A DNA stretch of 64,000 nucleotides from Spirosoma utsteinense. GTDB taxonomy: Bacteria; Bacteroidota; Bacteroidia; Cytophagales; Spirosomataceae. The translations under genes were made by a program, and so were the position numbers. Below the pieces are notes generated by a model, which saw only the letters and a list, made by a program, of their open reading frames with translations, ran no database searches and was not told where the DNA came from. Below, one piece after another: positions 9,571-18,700 of the stretch (position 1 is the stretch's first letter; every line of letters starts with the position of its first letter). The DNA is taken from positions 1 to 64,000 of the forward strand of contig NZ_VFIA01000005.1 of NCBI RefSeq assembly GCF_014282275.1, read 5' to 3'.

Positions 9571-10953
9571 ATGCCATCAACTCCGATCATCACCTCTGTC
9601 TTCGACCTGTTCAAAATGGGTCCGGGGCCGTCGAGTTCACATACGATTGGCCCCATGAAGGCGGCCTTCGATTTCCGGCAACGCCTTGCCAGCTTACCGG
9701 CCGATGTGCAGCACCAGGCCGAAGCCATCCACATTTATCTTTATGGGTCGCTGAGCGCTACGGGTAAAGGCCACGGTACCGACCGCGCCGTAATAGCCGG
9801 ACTGCTGGGCTGGCAACCCGAAACAACCGACCCGGTTGCCCTCATGGCCCTCCTGCGCGACCCGGCTCTGGTGTATACCGTAGCCGTTGGGGCAGAAACA
9901 ATTGGCCTTGGCCCTCAGCACATTCACTTTGAGCGAAAGCGGTATGAGTCGCCCTATGCCAACACGATGGTGCTGCAGCTCAGGGCTGGCGATGAACTAC
10001 TGCATAGCGAAGAATATTACTCCATCGGGGGTGGTTTTATTCTCCGAAAAGGAGAACCCGAAACAGACCCGGCTTCAGTTGCCGTACCCTATCCCTACAG
10101 CACCATGACGGAACTGAAGGCGCAGTTGACCACCCATGCGCTCACCCTCGATGAGTTGATGATGGCCAATGAAATGGGCATTACCGGCCGGTCCCGTACA
10201 GAGGTAAACGCCCGCATCGATCAGTTGCTGGATTTCATGCACAAAGCTGTTCGGCGTGGGCTGCGGCATACGGGCGTACTGCCCGGCTCCATCAAGCTAA
10301 GTCGAAAAGCGCCCATCCTCTTCCGGAAAGCCAAAGGCATGAGCCACTCGTCGGACAGCTTTCTTATTTTCCTGAATGCGTACTGCCTGGCGGCTTCCGA
10401 AGAAAATGCAGCCGGGGGTATTGTCGTTACGGCCCCTACCTCGGGCGCATCGGGCGTGATTCCGGGGCTGACCTACCTGGCCAAGAAGCACTTTCATTAT
10501 GACCGGGCTACCTTGCGGGCGGGTCTGCTGGCGGCAGCCGCCGTTGGTTTTCTGGTGAAGCACAATGCCAGTATTTCCGGGGCCGAAATGGGTTGCATGG
10601 GTGAAATAGGTACGGCGTCGGCCATGGGCGCGGCTTTCCTGACCCGCTGTGCTCAAACCAGTGACGACATTGGTGCCATCGAAGCAGCCGCCGAGATCGG
10701 CATTGAGCATCACCTCGGCATGACCTGCGACCCCATTGGCGGGTATGTGCAGATCCCGTGCATTGAGCGCAACGCGATGGGGGCTGTCAAGGCTTACAAC
10801 GCCTTTCTGCTGGCTACCTCGGGAGCCGCATCGTTCCAGAAAATATCGCTCGATGCCGTCATCAAAGTAATGAAAGCCACCGGCCGCGACATGTCGACCA
10901 AGTACAAGGAGACCTCAGAAGCGGGCCTGGCGCTGAGCGCTACAGAATGTTAA
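9571..10953 (+). CDS. sdaA: L-serine ammonia-lyase, iron-sulfur dependent
   Basis: A 460-residue single-chain L-serine dehydratase, which converts L-serine to pyruvate and ammonia using a [4Fe-4S] cluster. The N-terminal beta domain begins with SVFDLFKMGPGPSSSHTIGP, diagnostic of the family. The catalytic alpha domain has TAPTSGASGVIPG. The cluster cysteines are expected in EMGCMGEIGTASAMGAAF and MTCDPIGGYVQIPCIERN. The protein ends in ...SATEC: a C-terminal cysteine matches the tail-in-mouth arrangement known from the Legionella enzyme, where the last residue enters the active site. The length is typical. A polypurine/polypyrimidine repeat begins within two bases of the stop codon. Confidence 0.95.
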   Translation: MPSTPIITSVFDLFKMGPGPSSSHTIGPMKAAFDFRQRLASLPADVQHQAEAIHIYLYGSLSATGKGHGTDRAVIAGLLGWQPETTDPVALMALLRDPALVYTVAVGAETIGLGPQHIHFERKRYESPYANTMVLQLRAGDELLHSEEYYSIGGGFILRKGEPETDPASVAVPYPYSTMTELKAQLTTHALTLDELMMANEMGITGRSRTEVNARIDQLLDFMHKAVRRGLRHTGVLPGSIKLSRKAPILFRKAKGMSHSSDSFLIFLNAYCLAASEENAAGGIVVTAPTSGASGVIPGLTYLAKKHFHYDRATLRAGLLAAAAVGFLVKHNASISGAEMGCMGEIGTASAMGAAFLTRCAQTSDDIGAIEAAAEIGIEHHLGMTCDPIGGYVQIPCIERNAMGAVKAYNAFLLATSGAASFQKISLDAVIKVMKATGRDMSTKYKETSEAGLALSATEC

Positions 10954-10954
10954 C

Positions 10955-11258
10955 GGGGGAAAGGAGGAGGAAAGGGAGGATGGAGGAAAGGGAGGAAGGG
11001 GATTGCTGACGCCCGCCCTCCATCCTCTCTTCCCCCTCCTCCCTTTCCTCCCTCCTCCCTCTCCTCCCTCTCCTCCCTCTCCTCCCTCTCCTCCCTCTCC
11101 TCCCTCTCCTCCCTCTCCTCCCTTTCCTCCCTTTCCTCCCTTTCCTCCCTTTCCTCCCTTTCCTCCCTCTCCTCCCTTTCCTCCCTTTCCTCCCTTTCCT
11201 CCCTTTCCTCCCTTTCCCCCCTTTCCCCCCTTTCCCCCCTTTCCCCCTTCTTCCCCCT
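10955..11258. repeat. Polypurine-core-polypyrimidine element, copy a (expanded)
   Basis: This fills most of the gap between sdaA and the AI-2E permease. A purine-rich arm of about 46 bases (10955-11000) leads to a core reading GATTGCTGACGCCCGC (11001-11016) and then a pyrimidine arm of about 240 bases. The pyrimidine arm contains about 21 tandem 9-base units, CCTCCCTCT shifting to CCTCCCTTT and then to a CCCCCCTTT-like variant. The core is the reverse orientation of the core in copies b and c. Chance open frames here encode only PPS/PPF or GKGGKG repeats and are not genes. Confidence 0.9.
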
Positions 11259-11340
11259 AATTCAAACATTTCAGACTGGCTGGTGTATTTATGACGTACG
11301 TGTTTATACTCAACGAAACAACAAGACCTCAACTCAAAGA

Positions 11341-12408
11341 ATGGCAACCATTTATACACCAAAGCAGCAACGCGTTCTGCTCATCACGAGCCTGATCATC
11401 ATTGCAGGCTTCATCATTGCGGGTTTACGCGGTTATGCGTCGGCGTTTCTGGGCGCGGGTATCCTGTACGTTATTTTCAAACCCTGGTTCACAGCCCTGG
11501 TCCATAAGCACCACTGGAATCGTACCCTTGTTACATCCCTTTTGATCGTTTTCGCGCTGGTCGTTATCGTGATGCCGTTCCTGACACTGAGCCTGATGCT
11601 CGCCGGCCGTATCCAGTACTACAGCCAGCACTCCGACGACATCCTGAACCTGATCAAGAAGGGAGAGGAATTGACCGGCATTCAGATTACCAGCCCACAA
11701 AATATCCGCTCCATGACGCAGCAGGGGGCCAGCTTTGCCAGCCGTTTGCTGCCATCACTGGCGGGTGGTGCGCTCGACTTCATCGTCATCATCGGTCTGA
11801 TGTTCTTTACGTTCTACTTCATGTTCGTACAGCAGGAAGCCTTCCAGAAAGGGTTGCAAAAGTACTTACCCTTCAAACGGGAAACGCAGGAGGAGCTGGG
11901 TGAGTCGCTGAAGAACAACGTCAATGCCAACGTACTGGGACAGGCTCTGGTCTGTCTGGTTCAGGGTATCCTGACAGGCCTTACGCTATGGATCTTCGGT
12001 GTGCCGGATGCCCCGTTCTGGGGAACGGTTGCGTTTTTTATGGCTTTCATTCCCGTATTGGGAACACCACTGGTGTGGGCTCCGGCAGCACTTATTCAGC
12101 TCTCACAGGGCAATACAGGTCAGGGTATCGGTATTCTGGTCGTTGGTGCGGTCGTTATCATAAACATCGATAACCTCCTGCGGATTGCGCTAGCCAAACG
12201 CATGGGCGACATTCACCCACTCGTGACCCTTGCTGGTATCGTGCTGGGCGTTCCCATCTTCGGCATTCTAGGACTGGTTATGGGACCCCTGCTTCTCTCC
12301 TACTTCATCGTGCTGATGCAGGTTTTCGAACGGGAAAACCGCAAACAGGAAAAGGAAGTTGCCGTTGAAAAAGCCAAAGTAATAGAGCAGGCAGCGAAAG
12401 AGGTATGA
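11341..12408 (+). CDS. AI-2E family transporter (permease)
   Basis: A 355-residue integral inner-membrane protein of the AI-2E/YdiK/PerM family. It has about eight hydrophobic segments: two near residues 15-55, one near 65-90, a long soluble loop (about 95-145), then a cluster from 150 to 325. Family features include the loop KNNVNANVLGQALVCLVQG, the PDAPFWGTVAFFMAFIPVLG region and the GDIHPLVTLAGIVLGVPIFG motif. The C-terminal 25 residues are highly charged. Members export small molecules, drugs or Na+ rather than always AI-2, so the substrate is open. Its stop is followed at once by repeat copy b. Confidence 0.88.
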   Translation: MATIYTPKQQRVLLITSLIIIAGFIIAGLRGYASAFLGAGILYVIFKPWFTALVHKHHWNRTLVTSLLIVFALVVIVMPFLTLSLMLAGRIQYYSQHSDDILNLIKKGEELTGIQITSPQNIRSMTQQGASFASRLLPSLAGGALDFIVIIGLMFFTFYFMFVQQEAFQKGLQKYLPFKRETQEELGESLKNNVNANVLGQALVCLVQGILTGLTLWIFGVPDAPFWGTVAFFMAFIPVLGTPLVWAPAALIQLSQGNTGQGIGILVVGAVVIINIDNLLRIALAKRMGDIHPLVTLAGIVLGVPIFGILGLVMGPLLLSYFIVLMQVFERENRKQEKEVAVEKAKVIEQAAKEV

Positions 12409-12575
12409 AAAGGGAGTAGAGGGAGGAAAGGAGGAAAGGGAGGAAGGAGAAAGGGGAGGAAAGGAGGAGAGGGAGGAAGGAGGAAAGGACGAAGGAAGTG
12501 CTGGCGTCAGCAATCCCTTTCCTCCCCTTCCTCCCTCCTCCCTTTCCTCCTTCCTCCCTTTCCTCCTTCCTCCCC
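12409..12575. repeat. Polypurine-core-polypyrimidine element, copy b
   Basis: This occupies the entire gap between the stop codons of two convergent genes. A purine arm of about 90 bases contains AAAGGAGG twice. The core GCTGGCGTCAGC (12500-12511) is followed by AATCCC and then a pyrimidine arm of CCTCC/CTTTCCTCC units. Both arms can pair in several registers. Its position suggests two-way transcription termination, although it is longer than needed for that. Confidence 0.88.
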
Positions 12576-15116
12576 TTATTGCCTTGTCACTTTACTGGCA
12601 CCGGATGTTTCGGAGTCTAGTTTGTTGACCTGGCCCAGGTTGGCGTGGCTGGCTCCACTGGCATCTACTTCAGCCTGATCGACCGACAGGCCGGTGGCTT
12701 CTATCTTGCTGGCCCCGCTCAGGTCGGCGTTCAGCCGGTCAGCGTGACCACGCAGAACAGCGTTCGACGCGCCCGACAAGCCAATCGTCAGATTTTTCAC
12801 CTCACCGTCGAACACCGTCCGGCAGGCTCCACTCATGTCGAGGTTAAGCTCGTTGAAGTTGCCAAAGCCAGCCAGACTCGCTTTCGACGCACCCGACAGC
12901 TTCACTTCATCGACAGCGGGCAGAGTAATAGTCAGACCAATACGTTTGCGGTTGCTCCAATCGAAGAGGCCGTTCCGTTCCATGGAGACTTCCAGCTTAT
13001 TGCCGTCGACATCGACTTTGATATCGTCCAGGTCCTTTTCCCGACCGTCGGCTACTACCTTATAGACGTCGCCTTTGCGGAAGCGAACAACGAAAGCGCC
13101 CGATACCTCTACTTTCGAGAAATTGGTGGCGGTAAACTGACGGGTATGATCACCCATCTCGTCAAAATCTTCCCCTAATTCACTGGCAACCGCACTTTGA
13201 ACGTCGTCGGTAAGGTCGGTCACATCATTGTCGTCGTTATAATCACGATCTCTTTCGCGGGGGAAGTTGATACACACCAGACCATCGTTGGCGGTGAACT
13301 TCCAGATACTGGCCGTCATCCGGTCGATCTCTTTTTCGCCAAACTCATTGCGGATATGACGGGCAAAAGCGGGCGTCATACGAAACGGCTTCTCATAGGG
13401 AATCTTCAGGAACATGTCCATATCCTGCATCCGAAAGCGGGCCTTCGGCATCAGTTCGATGCTGTTATCGAATCGAACAACCGAATCTTTCTGCACGTAG
13501 CGGTATTTGATGGTGCGGGCGTTGGCCTGGGCATCGGCCCGGTTGCGACCCTGAGCTTCAAAGCGCTGCTCCAGGTTGATATCGGTTCCCTCATAACCCT
13601 GCAGTTCGATGTCGGTTCCTTTATCGTAATCACTATCGATGTCGACCAGATCGAACGTTGGTGTACCTGCCACCCGGATTACCTTCGTTTCTTCCACCAC
13701 GCCTTTGCGCTGGAAGCTGTTAATAAGGGGCGTTGCCGTTCCGGCAAAGACCACCATACTCACGAGCCATACCCCGGCGGCTGTCAGGGCCGTCCGGCTG
13801 CTGATAACGTTGCGGGTTGTGATGAGCATGACACCCAGAATGGCGAGTCCGAAGGCAGGGATTATCCCGGTCAGAAATCCCGCCACCACCATAGGCAGCG
13901 TAACGTCAGACCGGAGCAGGTTAACGGCAACGTCGCCATCACCAAAGTGTACCCCCGATTCAAGTCCGATGGCGGCACCCAGCATGGCCAGGCAGGCAAC
14001 CATGAACGCAAAGGCGACAACCAGCATCATGATACCGGCAAACACCCGGATAACAGCGACTACGCCGTTCAGCAAGGGGCCAAGCGCGCTGCCCAGCCCG
14101 CCAATGATCGTGGCAATAGCCCGGAACGGGAACAGCAGCACCCGCGTCAGACCGCTTTCATTATTGGGCGATTCGTTGATGTTCAGATTCTGTTTGATGC
14201 TGCTTTCAATATTCGAAAGCGTAATGGGACGGCCCTGCATTTCCATTTTCTCCGTGAGGGTATTGGCCGCGGGCGCAATCATCCACAAGACAAGGTAGAG
14301 CAGAAAGCCAACGCCGAAGAACACGATACCCAGCACGAACAGTAACCGGACAAGACCCGTGTCGATACCGAAATAAGCGGCAATACCCGACGCAACGCCC
14401 CCCATCACTTTATCTTCGGGATTCCGGAAGAACTTCTTGATCGTTTTATCTTCCTCAATAGTGGCAACACCCGGCAGGGCAATCCACATGGCGATATAAA
14501 CGATGACCGTGAAGCCACTCAGCCCGCCGAAGAATTCGCCCGAGTTACTGTTTGATGCACCCATCAGGGCAGGCAGGCCAACTACCAGGGCTACGAAAAT
14601 CAACCGCACCCATACTACGTCCATGTTGAAATAGTGGGCCAGACCGGCGGCTACACCACCCAGCGTTTTCCGACGCATATCCCGAACGAGTCGACGGGGT
14701 GCCGTATAGGCTCCACGGCTACCCGTTGGTTCAGACCCGTAGGCACCAGAACCGGGAACAGGCCCTGTTTGCTGGCTACCCGGACGGGCATTTCCAGCGC
14801 CGGTTGCCGAGTTACGGCCGCCCGTGGTGACCAGAACCTCTTCCTCTTCGACTGCTTCGAAGTCGGCAACGGTACCCATAGCCGCTATCAGTTCGTTGAC
14901 ATCCTCAAGCGAAACGGCCTGCCGGTCGGCCGCTTTCAGTTTGGCAAGTAGTTTCTCGGCGATACGGTTTTCAATATCGGTTACGATTTCCTGGCTGTCT
15001 TCGTAGGTCGAGAAATACTGCTGGACAGTTGTCAGGTACCCTTTTAGTTTATCGTAGCCGTCTTCCTCAATGTGGAATATGACCCCACTGATGTTGATGC
15101 TGATTGTTTTTTTCAT
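12576..15116 (-). CDS. PspC-domain membrane protein with C-terminal DUF2807 (GIN) domain
   Basis: An 846-residue envelope protein. The N-terminal 80 residues resemble the soluble segment found before PspC in Bacteroidota. Two PspC domains follow: one after RRKTLGGVAAGLAHYF (about 150-220) and one after EDKVMGGVASGIAAYF (about 232-290). Further hydrophobic segments lie near 340-480. The C-terminal region (about 620-846) is a DUF2807 adhesin-like beta-helix with repeating LSGAS/DLSGAS units. PspC proteins elsewhere respond to envelope stress. The gene follows its PadR regulator by 25 bases on the same strand, an arrangement common in the phylum, and is almost certainly controlled by it. Confidence 0.88.
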   Translation of the reverse strand: MKKTISINISGVIFHIEEDGYDKLKGYLTTVQQYFSTYEDSQEIVTDIENRIAEKLLAKLKAADRQAVSLEDVNELIAAMGTVADFEAVEEEEVLVTTGGRNSATGAGNARPGSQQTGPVPGSGAYGSEPTGSRGAYTAPRRLVRDMRRKTLGGVAAGLAHYFNMDVVWVRLIFVALVVGLPALMGASNSNSGEFFGGLSGFTVIVYIAMWIALPGVATIEEDKTIKKFFRNPEDKVMGGVASGIAAYFGIDTGLVRLLFVLGIVFFGVGFLLYLVLWMIAPAANTLTEKMEMQGRPITLSNIESSIKQNLNINESPNNESGLTRVLLFPFRAIATIIGGLGSALGPLLNGVVAVIRVFAGIMMLVVAFAFMVACLAMLGAAIGLESGVHFGDGDVAVNLLRSDVTLPMVVAGFLTGIIPAFGLAILGVMLITTRNVISSRTALTAAGVWLVSMVVFAGTATPLINSFQRKGVVEETKVIRVAGTPTFDLVDIDSDYDKGTDIELQGYEGTDINLEQRFEAQGRNRADAQANARTIKYRYVQKDSVVRFDNSIELMPKARFRMQDMDMFLKIPYEKPFRMTPAFARHIRNEFGEKEIDRMTASIWKFTANDGLVCINFPRERDRDYNDDNDVTDLTDDVQSAVASELGEDFDEMGDHTRQFTATNFSKVEVSGAFVVRFRKGDVYKVVADGREKDLDDIKVDVDGNKLEVSMERNGLFDWSNRKRIGLTITLPAVDEVKLSGASKASLAGFGNFNELNLDMSGACRTVFDGEVKNLTIGLSGASNAVLRGHADRLNADLSGASKIEATGLSVDQAEVDASGASHANLGQVNKLDSETSGASKVTRQ

Positions 15117-15141
15117 GGCTTTAGATAGAAAAGAGAATAGG

Positions 15142-15549
15142 TTAAGCGTTGGTTGAGGAACTGGACTGGTCGGTCATGGTCATGGGTGCATCCGTACCGT
15201 TAGCGGGTTTTTTATGCTGCTCCGTCCGACCTATGATGTGGTTGACGGATTCGGCCAGTTCCTGCCAGGTTTCGGTCAGGGCTTCCAGCGAGTTTCGGCC
15301 CAGATCCGTCAAAATATAGTACTTGCGCGGGGGCCCTGACGTGGACTCTACCCATTTGTAGTCAAGTAGTCCGGCGTTTTTCAACCGCGTCAAGAGGGGA
15401 TAAAGGGTGCCTTCTACAACCATGATACGGGCCGAAGTGAGTTCATCAAGCATATCGGACGCGTAAATCTCGCCCCGCGATATAATGTGCAGAATGCAGA
15501 ACTCTAAAATCCCCTTTCGCATCTGCACCTGAGCGTTTTCTATATTCAT
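15142..15549 (-). CDS. PadR family transcriptional regulator
   Basis: A 135-residue winged-helix repressor. The N-terminal segment MRKGILEFCILHIISRGE, the helix-turn-helix, and the wing around VEGTLYPLLTRLKNAGLL / GPPRKYYILTDLGR are textbook PadR. A C-terminal tail (about 105-135) is low complexity. It is the first gene of a two-gene unit with the PspC/DUF2807 protein. Three GTACCTT-type repeats overlap its promoter at 15580-15620, suggesting autoregulation. Confidence 0.92.
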   Translation of the reverse strand: MNIENAQVQMRKGILEFCILHIISRGEIYASDMLDELTSARIMVVEGTLYPLLTRLKNAGLLDYKWVESTSGPPRKYYILTDLGRNSLEALTETWQELAESVNHIIGRTEQHKKPANGTDAPMTMTDQSSSSTNA

Positions 15550-15579
15550 TGGTGTAGCGTGTTTCGTAAATTAATGAAT

Positions 15580-15617
15580 CAAAGGTACCAAAAGGTACTA
15601 TGCAATGCAAGGTACTT
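15580..15617 (-). promoter_or_regulatory. padR promoter with overlapping repeat operator
   Basis: On the minus strand a TTG box (15610-15608) is followed after exactly 20 bases by TACCTTTG (15587-15580), a perfect Bacteroidota promoter 30 bases upstream of the PadR ATG. GTACCTT occurs three times, spanning the -33 box, the spacer and the -7 box (about 15581-15617), with the dyad TTGCATTGCA-type sequence between two of them. Placement over the promoter fits repression by PadR itself; this is inferred and not shown. Confidence 0.65.
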
Positions 15618-15736
15618 TATAAAAAAGTTTGCCTTTGCCGGATCAGCGGTCCGAAAAAAAGGATGAACGGTGCGATTTATGTACAGGAATGAACACATCG
15701 ATGCACCTGTATATTTACCCCCTGATTGAGACCCGT

Positions 15737-18700
15737 ATGGACCGTACTTATCCGCTAATCTGGTGGGCAATACTTTGGCTGAACGTACCCGCTTGGGCGC
15801 AGACTGGCCCCTTCGGTAACGAGTGGATTAACCACCAGCAAACGTATCTGAAAATCCCGGTTATCCAGCCTGGTATTTACCGGATTACCGTAAGCGAACT
15901 TCAAAAAGCCGGCCTGCCCACCGCTACTCTCGACCCCAGTACTCTCCAACTCTTCCACCGGGGCATTGAACAGGCTATTTACGTGCCCGGTGAATCTGAC
16001 AACCGCCTTGACCCGGCCGATTTTATAGAATTTTATGGCCAGGGTAACGACGGCGCTCCCGATTCAACGGGCTACAGTCCGCCTGCGGCACAGCCACACG
16101 CCTATTACAGCTTATACAGCGACACAACCGCTTATTTTCTCACCTGGCGACTCGATGGTAAACCGGGCAAACGCATGGCCTCTTATCTGGATACGAACCA
16201 GACGAGCCTGATGCCGGAGCCTTACCACTGGGCCAGTGAGTTGCGGGTATTTACAGACACCTACGCAGCCGGTGCGGTCTATCCCCGTGGAGCTGGGCCC
16301 AACGAAGGGTCAATCCTGTCGGGCTACGATACCGGCGAAGGCTGGACAGGGCCCCTGATAAAAGCAGGCAGCCGCCATGATCAGCCTTTTTCCCTGACCA
16401 ATTTTCTGGCGACAGCGGGCACATCGCCAACTGTAACCTGGCTGGTGGTCGGGCGCAATGCCAATGACCATCAGGTTAGGTTTTCGGCCGGATCATCGGT
16501 TTCCAGCCAGCGCCCACTCGGTCAGGCATCGTTTCAATCCTACGAGCCGGCTCGTTTCGGAAGCACCCTGACGGCGGCAGACATCAGTGAGGCAAGTACC
16601 CTGGTCGTTAGCCTGACGCCTTCACAACCCAACGAGGAAGTAGCTCTCTCGTACCTGGAACTTCGCTATCCACAACGGACAGACCTCGGTGGTTCTCGCA
16701 ATAAACTCGTCCAGCTACGGAGCAACCCCAGCGGGCGGTCGTACCTGGACCTGAGCAACGTACCGGCGGAGACGCGCCTGTTCGACATAACCGATCCAAA
16801 CCACGTTGAACGGGTAGACGGTAAGCGGCCTGTCAACCGGTGGCAGGGCGTCATACACCATACACAAACCGCCCGAACCTTACTGGCCACGAGCCAGCCA
16901 CGATCGGTGTCAGCCCTTAAACCCGTCCGATTTCGTCCTATCGACCCCGATCGGCATAACTACCTGATCATAACCCATCCACTCCTGCAGCAGCCGACTG
17001 GTGACGTATCCGATCCGGTTCAGGCGTATGCCGCCTACCGGGCCTCGGAAGCGGGCGGGCAATACGACACGCTGACAGTACCAATCGACCAGCTTTTCGA
17101 TCAGTTCAGTTATGGTGAACGTCACCCGCTGGCGATCCGTCGGTTTGCCGATTTAATGGGCAGGAACAAACGGGAAGGACCGGTATTTCTGTTCCTGATC
17201 GGCCAGTCGCGCGACCCGCAGGGCGTTCGTAATATTCCTGACGGACCGCTGCTCGACTTGATTCCCAACGCTGGCTGGCCCGGTTCTGACCTGGGTCTGG
17301 TAGCCGGGCTGCATGGCGAACCGGCCAACGTCCCGGCCCTACCCATCGGCCGCCTGAATGCCCGGCACCCGCAACAGGTGCTGGACTACCTTCGTAAAGT
17401 GAAGCAACAGGAAGATACGACAGAGCCAGCCCTGTGGCGCAAAAACATCCTGCACCTGAGCGGAGGCCGCTCGGCGTTCGAGCTTCGGCTGTTTCGGGAC
17501 TATACCAATGATTTCGGGGCGGTAGCGGAGAAATCATATGCAGGGGCCCGCGTAACGACCCTGTCCAAGCAGACCGATAATGCCGTCGAAACGCTGCCGG
17601 TGGCCCCACTGATCAACGAGGGTTTTGGGTTGATTACACTATTTGGCCATTCCAGCCTCGATGTGGCCGATATCGACATTGGCTTTGTCAGCAACGACCG
17701 GCTGGGCTACCGCAACAAGGGTCGGTATCCGTGTATGCTCGTCAACGGATGCGCAGCCGGGAATTTCTTCTTCGGTCGGCCCACCTTCGGCAGCGACTGG
17801 ATTCTAACGCCCGAGCGGGGTGCCATTGCTTTTATCGCCCATACGCACAACGGATTACCATCGACGCTTAAAGCCTATACCGATACGTTTTACGCCCTGC
17901 TCACCGACAGCAACTTCGTAGCTCAGCCGATAGCGGTTCTCCAGCGTGAGACCATCCGTCGGTTTCTGAAAACGAACTCATCGGTCTATGCCATCACCAC
18001 AGCCCAGCAGATGACCCTCCAGGGTGACCCCGCAGTGCGTATCTTTCCGTTTGCCAACCCGGATTTCGCGTTTGAACCGAACACGCTGGCCCTCCATGAC
18101 GCCAAGGGAAACGCGTTCACCACCGCTTCCGACACGATACAGGTATCAGCTGTCGTGATCAATTACGGCCGGGTAAGTAATAAACCGTTACCCATCCGGA
18201 TCAGGCACTATGCCGCCGATGGGCGCTTGGTCCAGGAAAAACGCATAGTCCAACCGGCACCAGCGTATGCCGACACCCTGTACTGGACACTCCCGCACGA
18301 CCGTACAACCGCTGGCGAGACCTATATCGACGTAACGCTCGATCCCGACAACCAGCTTACGGAGGGTAACGAAACCAATAACCAAGCCGGAATCAGTACC
18401 GACGGGAAACAAACCGGACCGCCCGTACCGACCGACCAGACGCCCCCGTTCATCGAAGTGGCGTTCGATGGAAGGCGTATCGGGGATGGAGATATAATAG
18501 CACCCCAACCGGTTATCGACGTATGGTTGCACGACGAGAACCTCCGCTTACCGCTTACCGACACCACCGGGCTGGACTTGTATCTACAGCGGCCCTGCCT
18601 ACCTGAACCCTGCCCCTACGAGCGAATAAGTCTACAGGAAAACAGCGCTCGCTGGATACCCGCCGGAGTTAATAACACCTTCCAACTCCGCTACCAGCCC

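Noticed and set aside
10955-11258. CRISPR array
   Set aside because: The repeats are contiguous 9-base low-complexity units without spacers, and no cas gene is in the window.
11003-11260. Open frame encoding PPS/PPF repeats (+) and the opposite GKGGKG/GRKGRK frame (10940-11362, -)
   Set aside because: Both are translations of the 9-base tandem repeat in noncoding DNA; no start context, no family, and only low-complexity composition.
13197-14345. 382-codon open frame on the + strand
   Set aside because: Antisense shadow of the PspC/DUF2807 gene, rich in His/Gln/Arg as expected for the reverse complement; the minus-strand protein has clear domains.
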